Shown here in pieces: positions 16,265-23,431 of a DNA stretch of 35,666 nt (position 1 is the stretch's first letter; each line of letters opens with the position of its first letter). The stretch spans positions 1-35,666 of the forward strand of contig CASEVT010000090.1 in assembly GCA_949291445.1 (NCBI GenBank). Direction: 5' to 3'. This stretch comes from an uncultured bacterium. GTDB taxonomy: Bacteria > Cyanobacteriota > Vampirovibrionia > Gastranaerophilales > Gastranaerophilaceae. The translations under genes were made by a program, and so were the position numbers. The notes under the pieces are model-generated. The model was not told where the DNA came from and ran no database searches. It saw only the letters and a list, made by a program, of their open reading frames with translations.

Positions 16265-17596
16265 TTATTTTCCGATACAAAAATTTTCAAAAATATTGTT
16301 TAGTATGTCATCGGTGATGACTTCGCCGGTAATTTCATCCAGACTCATCAGGGCTGATTTTATGTCAATTGAGATCAAATCTTGCAATTCAAAAGCGTTT
16401 GTGGCATCGAGTGCAATTTGTAATGATTCCAGTGCTTTTTGCAGGCAGTCCTGTTGGCGCTGGTTAGTTGTGAATTCCGTTTCTGTGGCGTTTTTATCGA
16501 TCACAAGCTTTGTAATCTTATCCTTCAATGCATCAATATTTTCACCGGTTTTGGTTGAGATACAGAAGTCTTCTTGTATTTTATTTAGATCGGATTTTGT
16601 TGCAATTTTTATGTGGGGTCTGTTTTTGATTAATTCATAAATTTTTTCATCGTCGTCTGTGAAACCGGAGTTGGAATCGTACAAGAACAGGATTAAATCA
16701 GAGTTTTCGACATATTTTTTTGTATAATCGATTCCAATAATTTCAACCTTGTCCAATCCTGAGTTCTCACGGATTCCGGCTGTATCAATTAAGGTTGCGG
16801 GGATTCCGTTTATATCGATTGTTTCTTGAATTACGTCACGGGTCGTTCCGGGGATGTCCGTAACTATTGCTCTGTCAAGATTTAAAAGCGCATTGAACAA
16901 TGATGATTTTCCTGCATTGGGGCGTCCTGCTATGGCAATTTTTATCCCTTGTCTCAGAACGTTGGAGGCTTTTGCCGAAGCAAGAATTTTTTCGATCTTT
17001 TTTATACAAGCTTCAATCTCATTCTTTATAAATGCATACTCAGGTTCTGCTACATCTTCCGGAAAATCTATTGCGGCTGTAATCCTTGATAAAAGGTTAA
17101 AAATATTGCTTCTTATGCTGCCAATTTCTATTGCCAGTGCACCTGACAAGTTGTTCGCACTTTTTTGTGCAAAATTTTCGCTACGGGCATGAATCAAATC
17201 GAGTACGGCTTCTGCCTGTGAAAGATCAATTTTGTGGTTCAAAAATGCACGTTTTGTAAATTCTCCGCGTTCTGCAATTCTGGCTCCGTTCTTGAGCGTT
17301 AGCGACAGAATTTTTTGTACAACTTTTATACCGCCGTGGCATTGTATCTCGACAACATCTTCGCCCGTGTAGCTTTTTGGGGATTTGAACGGAAGCAGGA
17401 CTACTTCATCTATTTTTGTTTCACCGTCTATGACCCATCCGTGATAGATTTTTCCTGCTTCTTTAACCGGTTTTGAGAATATTTTTTGTGCAACCAAAAA
17501 CGCATCGGCACCGGATATCCTTATTACTCCGACACCGCCTGTTGCTATCGGGGTGGCTATTGCTGCTATGGTTTCAAATTCATAGTTGATATTCAT
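16265..17596 (-). CDS. mnmE: tRNA modification GTPase MnmE
   Basis: MnmE works with MnmG to place 5-carboxymethylaminomethyl groups on the wobble uridine of certain tRNAs. The 443-residue protein has the N-terminal folate-binding domain (GVGVIRISG, ending with RAFLNHKIDLSQAEAV), a helical domain, and an inserted G domain with GRPNAGKSS (224-232), DIPGTTRD and DTAGIRENSGLD. It ends in the family's C-terminal CIGK, including the cysteine. No clear ribosome binding site lies before the ATG at 17596, and the next gene upstream, cdd, ends 48 bases away on the same strand. It may therefore be read from the cdd transcript or translated from a very short leader. Confidence 0.95.
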   Translation of the reverse strand: MNINYEFETIAAIATPIATGGVGVIRISGADAFLVAQKIFSKPVKEAGKIYHGWVIDGETKIDEVVLLPFKSPKSYTGEDVVEIQCHGGIKVVQKILSLTLKNGARIAERGEFTKRAFLNHKIDLSQAEAVLDLIHARSENFAQKSANNLSGALAIEIGSIRSNIFNLLSRITAAIDFPEDVAEPEYAFIKNEIEACIKKIEKILASAKASNVLRQGIKIAIAGRPNAGKSSLFNALLNLDRAIVTDIPGTTRDVIQETIDINGIPATLIDTAGIRENSGLDKVEIIGIDYTKKYVENSDLILFLYDSNSGFTDDDEKIYELIKNRPHIKIATKSDLNKIQEDFCISTKTGENIDALKDKITKLVIDKNATETEFTTNQRQQDCLQKALESLQIALDATNAFELQDLISIDIKSALMSLDEITGEVITDDILNNIFENFCIGK

Positions 17597-17644
17597 ACGG
17601 ATATCGTATTATCAAAAACAGCTTAAATCAACAACATTAAAATT

Positions 17645-18037
17645 TTACAAGTTAAAACCCAGCGGTAAAAGTTCATTGATGCTGTAAATTGCACAATGAG
17701 AATCCTGACTTTCCATTATGACTTCCACATTGTGCCCTTTGCTGAATTCTGCAATCCACTGCCGGCAAGCTCCGCAGGGTGTACACATTTTTGTATTTTC
17801 ACTAAAAACAGCAAGCTTTATAAGCTTTCCCTGCTCTCCGGCTGCAATTGCCGTTGAAAGTGCGTTTCTCTCGGCGCACAATGATAATCCGTAACTCGAG
17901 TTTTCAACATTGCAACCTTTATAATAATTGCCTGAATCATAAAGTGCGCAGGCTCCAACTTTGAAATTCGAATATGGTGCATATGCGTTGTGTGATGCTT
18001 CTTTAGCGTATTCTAAAAGTTGATAATTGTCTATCAT
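17645..18037 (-). CDS. cdd: Cytidine deaminase
   Basis: This pyrimidine-salvage enzyme turns cytidine and deoxycytidine into uridine and deoxyuridine. The 130-residue protein is the short homotetrameric type. Its zinc site is complete: C54-A-E56 (LCAERNAL) and PCGAC with C88 and C91. NVENSSYG is the substrate-binding segment. GAAGAGGGATAA precedes the ATG. Confidence 0.95.
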   Translation of the reverse strand: MIDNYQLLEYAKEASHNAYAPYSNFKVGACALYDSGNYYKGCNVENSSYGLSLCAERNALSTAIAAGEQGKLIKLAVFSENTKMCTPCGACRQWIAEFSKGHNVEVIMESQDSHCAIYSINELLPLGFNL

Positions 18038-18233
18038 TTATCCCTCTTCAAAATTATTTCTGTTTAGGTCTGTGATTTAAAAGTTTTAACCTAATTGGTT
18101 ATTTTCTTGTGGGCGCACTCTTACCCATGGTTACACATTACTATTGTAGTGAAGAATTATAAATAAAAATCCATTATTTAACGGATATCCGAAAAATAAA
18201 AATGCATAATAATATTTATTGGAGAAGAGGGAT

Positions 18234-19358
18234 ATGAAATTTTTATCGAAGTCGGTTTTTTATTCAATATTTACGATTATGCTCATGTTGTCGGTTTTGG
18301 TTTCAGGTGCTTATGCAATAGAAGAAACGGTACATAGCAGTGCAAAATCAAAACCCACTGTTGCTGTTATTACGGATATAAATCACCGTGCAGGTACTAT
18401 ATATGTTGTTACGGGTGCGTCTGCAGATATTATTGCATCGGACATAATAACGGAATTAAACAATTCAAAACATGTTTATGCACCGGTTTTGGGCGATTCT
18501 ATGCAAAAAGTTGCATCACATATGAACATTTACACAAAAACTTTCTTTGACGAGTATAAATATAACTACAATATAGATTTCATAAACTTAAGACGTGTAA
18601 CACGCAATCTTCATGCAGATTACTTGCTGATGGTAACAAGCGGTCTTGATGTACAGAGCAACTTTTTGAAAGATACGTTCTGGAATAAACTTGCAATTGC
18701 AGGTCAGGAGTCTGTCAGACCGAGTTATAGGTTGACAACGCTTATTACTCTGATAAATTTGCATGATGAATCTATAATCTGGCAAGAACTGTACAAAAAA
18801 GATATCTCTGCAAACGATTATGACATTGGTAATGTGCAGTTTGCACCGAGTTATGCACAACTTTCGAAAATTAAGAAATATTCGAAAAATATTGCCGCAC
18901 ACGTCACACCTGAGATTAATATTGCAATAAATCCCGCACTTGCTCCAAAAAAAGAAAAACGATTGATTGAATTGAAGAAAAAAGATTTGGATGAGGATAC
19001 TCGTTTTTATTATCCGTCTATCAACAAGGACAAGTTAAAAGAACAAAAAGATAAGTTTATTGAAAATGTTAACAATTTTACCCCTAAAATGCCTGAAAGT
19101 AACGATTCATACTTTGATAATCCAATTCCTGCAGAGCTGGAAGATGATGTGCTCCTGCCTAACGCACTGCCTCAAAATTCTTTGCCGCAAACACAGGAAA
19201 TAAAAGAAGATTATCCAAAAATGCTCGATAGCGATGCTCCAAAATTGAAACCTGCCGTAGAAATTCAGGAATCACGATATAACTCGCCTAAAAAACAAAA
19301 AAAGAAAAATAAAACTGCTGTCCAATTTACTGTCTTTGAACCCGGTAATGTGTTTTAA
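18234..19358 (+). CDS. Secreted protein of unknown function
   Basis: I do not recognise the family. The ATG at 18234 has GGAGAAGAGGGAT before it. The first 28 residues form a signal peptide that ends GAYA, with no lipobox cysteine. About residues 40-240 look like one mixed alpha/beta domain that opens TVAVITDINHRAG and includes HADYLLMVTSG and IIWQELYKKDI. This pattern resembles the CsgG/LpoB-type domain, where a strand is followed by LxADyll and a statement such as iwsg, but the match is from memory and weak. The last 130 residues are low complexity, rich in proline, lysine and asparagine, and end in a lysine-rich run followed by a hydrophobic tail. It is likely periplasmic or attached to the outer membrane. 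It stands alone, upstream of murA. Confidence 0.6.
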   Translation: MKFLSKSVFYSIFTIMLMLSVLVSGAYAIEETVHSSAKSKPTVAVITDINHRAGTIYVVTGASADIIASDIITELNNSKHVYAPVLGDSMQKVASHMNIYTKTFFDEYKYNYNIDFINLRRVTRNLHADYLLMVTSGLDVQSNFLKDTFWNKLAIAGQESVRPSYRLTTLITLINLHDESIIWQELYKKDISANDYDIGNVQFAPSYAQLSKIKKYSKNIAAHVTPEINIAINPALAPKKEKRLIELKKKDLDEDTRFYYPSINKDKLKEQKDKFIENVNNFTPKMPESNDSYFDNPIPAELEDDVLLPNALPQNSLPQTQEIKEDYPKMLDSDAPKLKPAVEIQESRYNSPKKQKKKNKTAVQFTVFEPGNVF

Positions 19359-19495
19359 TTGATTTATTCAACACAATTAAAAAAGCATAATTTTAAAGTT
19401 TTAAAATTAACATAATTTACATTATTTGAATTATATGCGACAAATTGTATTGGTTATATTATGATAGTTGTAGAAGTTTGAAATTCGGAGGGAAC

Positions 19496-20824
19496 TTGAG
19501 CGAAAAGCTGAAAATCAAAGGCGGCACAACCCTGAAAGGAGAAGTTTCAATAAGTGGTGCAAAAAACGCTGTATTGAAACTCATGGCTGCAGCTATACTC
19601 GCAAAGGGCGAAAGTAAAATATATAACGTTCCGGAACTTACCGATGTTCAAATAATGCTTAATGTTCTTGAAGAATTGGGCGTTAAGACTGTCTATGACA
19701 AGACTAATAAAACAGTTTCAATAAATGCAGAGAATATTACAAATATCACTGCAAAGTATGATTTAGTAAGTAAAATGCGTGCATCTTTCATTGTGCTCGG
19801 TGCACTGGTAACACGGTGTAAAGAAGCGATAGTCGCTTTGCCCGGAGGCTGTGCAATAGGTGAAAGACGGGTTGATTTTCATATCAAAGGGCTTGAGGCT
19901 TTAGGTGCCAAAATAAAGATTGAGAACGGCTATGTGCGCGCTAAGGCTTCAAAATTGAAGGGTGCTGATATATACCTTGATATCCCATCTGTAGGTGCGA
20001 CTGAGAACCTTATGCTTGCGGCAATACTTGCCGACGGGGCTACACGTATACAAAATGCGGCGCAAGAGCCTGAGATTGTGGATTTAGCGAATTTCTTAAA
20101 TGCCATGGGTGCTGATGTATGCGGTGCAGGTACTTCCGAAATTGTTATAAACGGCGTGAAACAAGAACAATTGCACCCTATTGAGTATGCAACCATTCCT
20201 GATCGTATTGAGGCAGGAACTTATATGGCAGGTATCGTAGCTACACGCGGTAAGGGTATTATAAAAAATGTTATGCCTTCGCATTTGACATTCTATAACT
20301 CAAAATTGATAAAAATGGGTGCGAAAATTAAACTACTCGAGCCTACAGTCATTGAAGTTAGCTGCAAACAAAGACTTAGTGCGGTTAATATAGTCACCCA
20401 GCCGTATCCCGGATTTCCTACGGACTTGCAATCACTGGCAATGGCTATGTTGACAACGGCTGACGGTGTAAGTATTATTACAGAAAGTTTATACGAAAAC
20501 AGATTTATGCAGGTGCCCGAGCTTCGCAGAATGGGCGCTGATATCCATCAGGAACGCAACCATGCTCTCGTTCGCGGTGTGAAAAAGCTTACCGGCGCAA
20601 ATCTTAAGGCGAGTGATTTGCGTGCCGGCGCATCTTTGATTATTGCGGCACTGATGGCGGAAGGCGAAAGTATTATTGAATCGATACATCACATCGACAG
20701 AGGGTATGAAAATTTTGAGGAAAAATTCAGAAACCTCGGTGCTCAAATAATTCGTTTTGACGACGATGAGAATATAAGTGAAACTATAATCCAAAAAGGA
20801 AGCTACAATGAAGCCTCAATATAA
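19496..20824 (+). CDS. murA: UDP-N-acetylglucosamine 1-carboxyvinyltransferase
   Basis: MurA transfers enolpyruvate from PEP to UDP-GlcNAc, the first committed step of peptidoglycan synthesis. The start is TTG at 19496, with GGAGGG five bases upstream, giving 442 residues beginning SEKLKIKGG. This open reading frame extends 17 codons further, but without family resemblance. K23-N24 (GAKNAVLK) and the active-site C119 (PGGCAIGERR), the residue attacked by fosfomycin, are present. VEAP-like repeats of the inside-out barrel are seen through TEPFPT-type motif YPGFPTDLQS. The 3' end overlaps the next gene by 17 bases. The other mur genes lie 8 kb away, in a separate cluster. Confidence 0.95.
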   Translation: MSEKLKIKGGTTLKGEVSISGAKNAVLKLMAAAILAKGESKIYNVPELTDVQIMLNVLEELGVKTVYDKTNKTVSINAENITNITAKYDLVSKMRASFIVLGALVTRCKEAIVALPGGCAIGERRVDFHIKGLEALGAKIKIENGYVRAKASKLKGADIYLDIPSVGATENLMLAAILADGATRIQNAAQEPEIVDLANFLNAMGADVCGAGTSEIVINGVKQEQLHPIEYATIPDRIEAGTYMAGIVATRGKGIIKNVMPSHLTFYNSKLIKMGAKIKLLEPTVIEVSCKQRLSAVNIVTQPYPGFPTDLQSLAMAMLTTADGVSIITESLYENRFMQVPELRRMGADIHQERNHALVRGVKKLTGANLKASDLRAGASLIIAALMAEGESIIESIHHIDRGYENFEEKFRNLGAQIIRFDDDENISETIIQKGSYNEASI

Positions 20825-21143
20825 AAGATGGTATGATCACGATCCGGTATTGCTTGAAGTAATTGAACTTCTTAGAAATTATCAAGATGAACTCAAAGCT
20901 CAGGCTGAGGTTTTTTTAGCTAAGATTGAAGAAAAGGTTTCTAAAGAAACGATTGATAAGTTTTATGCCATGGTTAAGCCGATTAAGGGCAATCGTTGGT
21001 ATGATAAAGATCCGATTATTTCTAAAACTGTTGAATTGTTGAGAGTTGTACCTCCTGAAACACAGAAGGCTGCTGCTGAGAATTTTATAAAGACGCTTGA
21101 GGCAATCGGAATCACTCCAGAGTTGCCAAACACTCAGAAATAA
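20808..21143 (+). CDS. Small protein with two WYDxDP repeats
   Basis: I do not recognise a named family. The 111-residue protein consists of two related halves 56 residues apart. RWYDHDP (7-13) matches RWYDKDP (63-69), each followed by a helix with VIELLR or TVELLR, then a second helix with Q..A...F. There is no signal peptide or membrane segment. AAGGAAG precedes the ATG, which lies inside the end of murA in another frame, so translation is probably coupled to MurA. A role in binding a partner, perhaps MurA, is an inference from this position only. Confidence 0.8.
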   Translation: MKPQYKRWYDHDPVLLEVIELLRNYQDELKAQAEVFLAKIEEKVSKETIDKFYAMVKPIKGNRWYDKDPIISKTVELLRVVPPETQKAAAENFIKTLEAIGITPELPNTQK

Positions 21144-21179
21144 TAGCATTTTCAATCTTGTTTTAAAATTGTTGAATAA

Positions 21180-21977
21180 TCACTTTTTCTTATTTTTATC
21201 CATCATAGTTTGTTTTATGTAATTTTGCAGATCGGGTGAGACTTGAATGTTTTGTATGCCCATGTTGTATTTTTTCAATTCTGCGAGGGTGGCTTGTTCG
21301 TCTTCAAGGCTCTTTTTGGGTAATTTTACGGAGTTTTTTACTTCTTCAAAACCTGATATCCTTTCAGAACCTGAATATTTTTGGATAATATAATCTAAGT
21401 TTTCTGATGAGATGGAGTATTTTTGGGAGATTTCTTTGACAGTTGCGCCGTAGGGCAATCTGTATAACCATTTTATGGTTTCGACATCATTTTGAGAAAG
21501 ATTAATCACGCCATATCTGTGAGGTGTGAACATAATGTCTTCTTGATACGGGCTGTGACCGAGTCCCAGAGCGTGACCTATTTCGTGTAATATTGTGTGG
21601 TAGACTTCGTTTTCATCTTGGTATTGAGAGTGGATAATCCCGTCGGATAGTCCTATTTGAACTTCTGCGGAATATAGTCTTCCTGATGTGTCAAAATGAA
21701 AATAGCAGTGTCCGAGAGCTTTTCTGTCAATTCTTTTCCAGTCAAGATTAATTTGAGATTCGTTTAAGGTATTTACGATCCGAAATTTTACCCTGCCGCC
21801 TGAGACTTTCTCCCAGGTGTCCAGTGCTCTTTTGACAAGTGCTTGATATTTGTAGCCTTCATTTTGTGCTTTATACCACCGAAATGGTGCCATGTAGAAT
21901 GTTAGCGGAAAACAAGAATCCGCCCAGCGAATTATTCTCGATTCTCTTAAACAATTCTGCAAATAAGTTTTAGCCAT
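21180..21977 (-). CDS. Matrixin-like zinc metalloprotease domain protein
   Basis: The 265-residue protein contains HEIGHALGLGH (131-141), the full zinc motif HExxHxxGxxH of metzincins, and a downstream methionine in DIMF (149) that serves as the Met-turn. That places it with the M10 matrixin or peptidase M10A-like group. The N-terminus (MAKTYLQNCL) shows no signal peptide or membrane segment, which is unusual for this group. Residues 176-203 (PYGATVKEISQKYSIS, then the following helix) resemble a LysM-like or helix-turn-helix segment, and the last 50 residues are charged. AGAGG precedes the ATG. It is transcribed alone and convergent with the repeat protein. The substrate is unknown. Confidence 0.82.
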   Translation of the reverse strand: MAKTYLQNCLRESRIIRWADSCFPLTFYMAPFRWYKAQNEGYKYQALVKRALDTWEKVSGGRVKFRIVNTLNESQINLDWKRIDRKALGHCYFHFDTSGRLYSAEVQIGLSDGIIHSQYQDENEVYHTILHEIGHALGLGHSPYQEDIMFTPHRYGVINLSQNDVETIKWLYRLPYGATVKEISQKYSISSENLDYIIQKYSGSERISGFEEVKNSVKLPKKSLEDEQATLAELKKYNMGIQNIQVSPDLQNYIKQTMMDKNKKK

Positions 21978-22111
21978 TCAAACCTCTTTGCTTGTATATT
22001 AATATTAATTTATCATTAAGTAAAGATTTTGAACTTTTGATTTTTCTTGTTTTTTAAGTTTTATCAAGGAATTAGGAGTCGTTTTTGTTTCGGGTTTAAA
22101 AATTAACAAAT

Positions 22112-22139
22112 TTGTAAAAAGAGAAATTTAGTGTAAAAT
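22112..22139 (+). promoter_or_regulatory. Promoter of the small peptide/M23/LptD-like operon
   Basis: TTGTAA (22112-22117) and TAAAAT (22134-22139) are separated by 16 bases. Transcription would start about 25 bases before the 34-residue peptide gene. Confidence 0.55.
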
Positions 22140-22169
22140 ATATTTAATAAGATTTGTGGGAAGAAGACG

Positions 22170-22274
22170 ATGGAATTTTTTAGAAAAAATCAAAAGATTA
22201 TAATAATAATTATAGCCGTAACATTTATAGGCTTTATGCTTGCACCGTTGCTTATGGCTATGGGTAATATGTAG
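22170..22274 (+). CDS. 34-residue single-span membrane peptide
   Basis: The ATG at 22170 has GGAAGAAGACG just upstream and follows the predicted promoter. The product begins MEFFRKNQK and continues with a run of hydrophobic residues (IIIIIIAVTFIGFMLA), ending PLLMAMGNM. It has one membrane span with a positively charged N-terminal side. It is 28 bases upstream of the M23 peptidase gene. The N-terminus recalls the start of PpiD/SurA-like membrane-anchored chaperones, but no such domain follows. It could be a real small protein or a leader that couples translation. Confidence 0.55.
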   Translation: MEFFRKNQKIIIIIIAVTFIGFMLAPLLMAMGNM

Positions 22275-22302
22275 TCGATTTTTTTGTTCGGGAAATACAG
22301 AT

Positions 22303-23415
22303 ATGCACAATATGAGCCGTATTTTTAAGGCGATATTTTCAGTAATAATAATACTGTCTTTTGTTGCAAACAGTGCGTTTGCGACTAATCATATTGAGCG
22401 TAAACGTAAAGAGACACACGAAAAGGTTGTAAAATTTAAAATACTTGAATCTTTAGAAACTAACAAATTGTACAAAAACCAAAGAAAACTGGAACAAGCT
22501 TCACAAAATTTGGAAACGAACAAGAAACGATATTCGACGGCAGAAGAGAAGTTGGCGCAAGCGGAAAGAGAGCTTGCGGATGTAATGCAAGAATATTCAG
22601 AAACAGAGTTTAAATCCCGCAACAGAATCCGTCAAATCTTTAAAAAACAAAGAAGAGGAATGTTTCAGCTTCTGCTTTCCACAACTGATATAAATACGTT
22701 TTTGGATAGAATATATTATCAGAATGTTGTAACAAAAAAAGATAAAAAACGACTTGCACGCTTAAAGATGAAATCTGATAGAATAAGAGCCCTGAGAGAC
22801 CAGATAGAACAACAAAAAACAATTATTGCCTATTCGATAAAAAATATAAACAGTGAGCAACAAAACATACAAAATGCAATAAGTCGCAATGAAAGTTCAA
22901 TTCAAAAATACCGAACAAACAGGGCATATTACGAAAAAGCTGAGCGTGAACTGGCAAAACAGTCTGTGGCGCTCGGAAATATGATTAACAGAAATACAAA
23001 GAATTCCACAATAAAAATAACCGGTGGTTTTATGAAACCGATAGCAGGTCCGATTACATCACCGTTTGGGTATCGAACTCACCCGATTTTTAAGACCAGA
23101 ATATTTCACTCCGGAATTGATATAGGTGGTGTAAATGGCGGAGCGATAAGGGCTTCTAACGGAGGTAAGGTTATATACTCCGGCTGGTACGGCGGATACG
23201 GCAAGGTTGTAATCTTGGATCATGGACTATATAATGGTAAGGCAACTACAACTTTATACGGACATATGTCAAACTATATAGTAAGTGCCGGAGAAAAAGT
23301 GAAGAAAGGACAGGTTATAGGATACGAAGGTTCAACGGGATACAGTACGGGTCCTCACTGTCATTTTGAGGTCAGAGTTAACGGAAAACCGCAAAACCCT
23401 CTGAATTATATATAA
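22303..23415 (+). CDS. M23 family peptidase with coiled coil, EnvC-like
   Basis: Proteins of this build sit in the periplasm and either cut peptidoglycan cross-links or switch on amidases. The 370-residue product has a signal peptide (about 1-28, ending NSAFA), a long coiled coil (about 30-235, rich in Q, E, K and N), and a C-terminal LytM domain beginning ITSPFGYRTHP. The zinc ligands are intact: H269 and D273 in FHSGIDI, and HCH with H352 and H354. It therefore looks active, unlike E. coli EnvC, which has lost them. The ATG at 22303 lies eight bases after GGGAA. FtsEX, which controls EnvC and PcsB in other species, is encoded 11 kb away. The LptD-like gene follows by 16 bases. Confidence 0.88.
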   Translation: MHNMSRIFKAIFSVIIILSFVANSAFATNHIERKRKETHEKVVKFKILESLETNKLYKNQRKLEQASQNLETNKKRYSTAEEKLAQAERELADVMQEYSETEFKSRNRIRQIFKKQRRGMFQLLLSTTDINTFLDRIYYQNVVTKKDKKRLARLKMKSDRIRALRDQIEQQKTIIAYSIKNINSEQQNIQNAISRNESSIQKYRTNRAYYEKAERELAKQSVALGNMINRNTKNSTIKITGGFMKPIAGPITSPFGYRTHPIFKTRIFHSGIDIGGVNGGAIRASNGGKVIYSGWYGGYGKVVILDHGLYNGKATTTLYGHMSNYIVSAGEKVKKGQVIGYEGSTGYSTGPHCHFEVRVNGKPQNPLNYI

Positions 23416-23431
23416 CAAAAAGGATTTACGA

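Noticed and set aside
18182-18191. CGGATATCCG palindrome upstream of the secreted protein gene
   Set aside because: Ten bases is short enough to arise by chance and it does not overlap a recognisable promoter.
19389-19408. A/T-only palindrome upstream of murA
   Set aside because: It has nine A/T pairs and a two-base centre, which is too weak for a terminator and common in AT-rich DNA.
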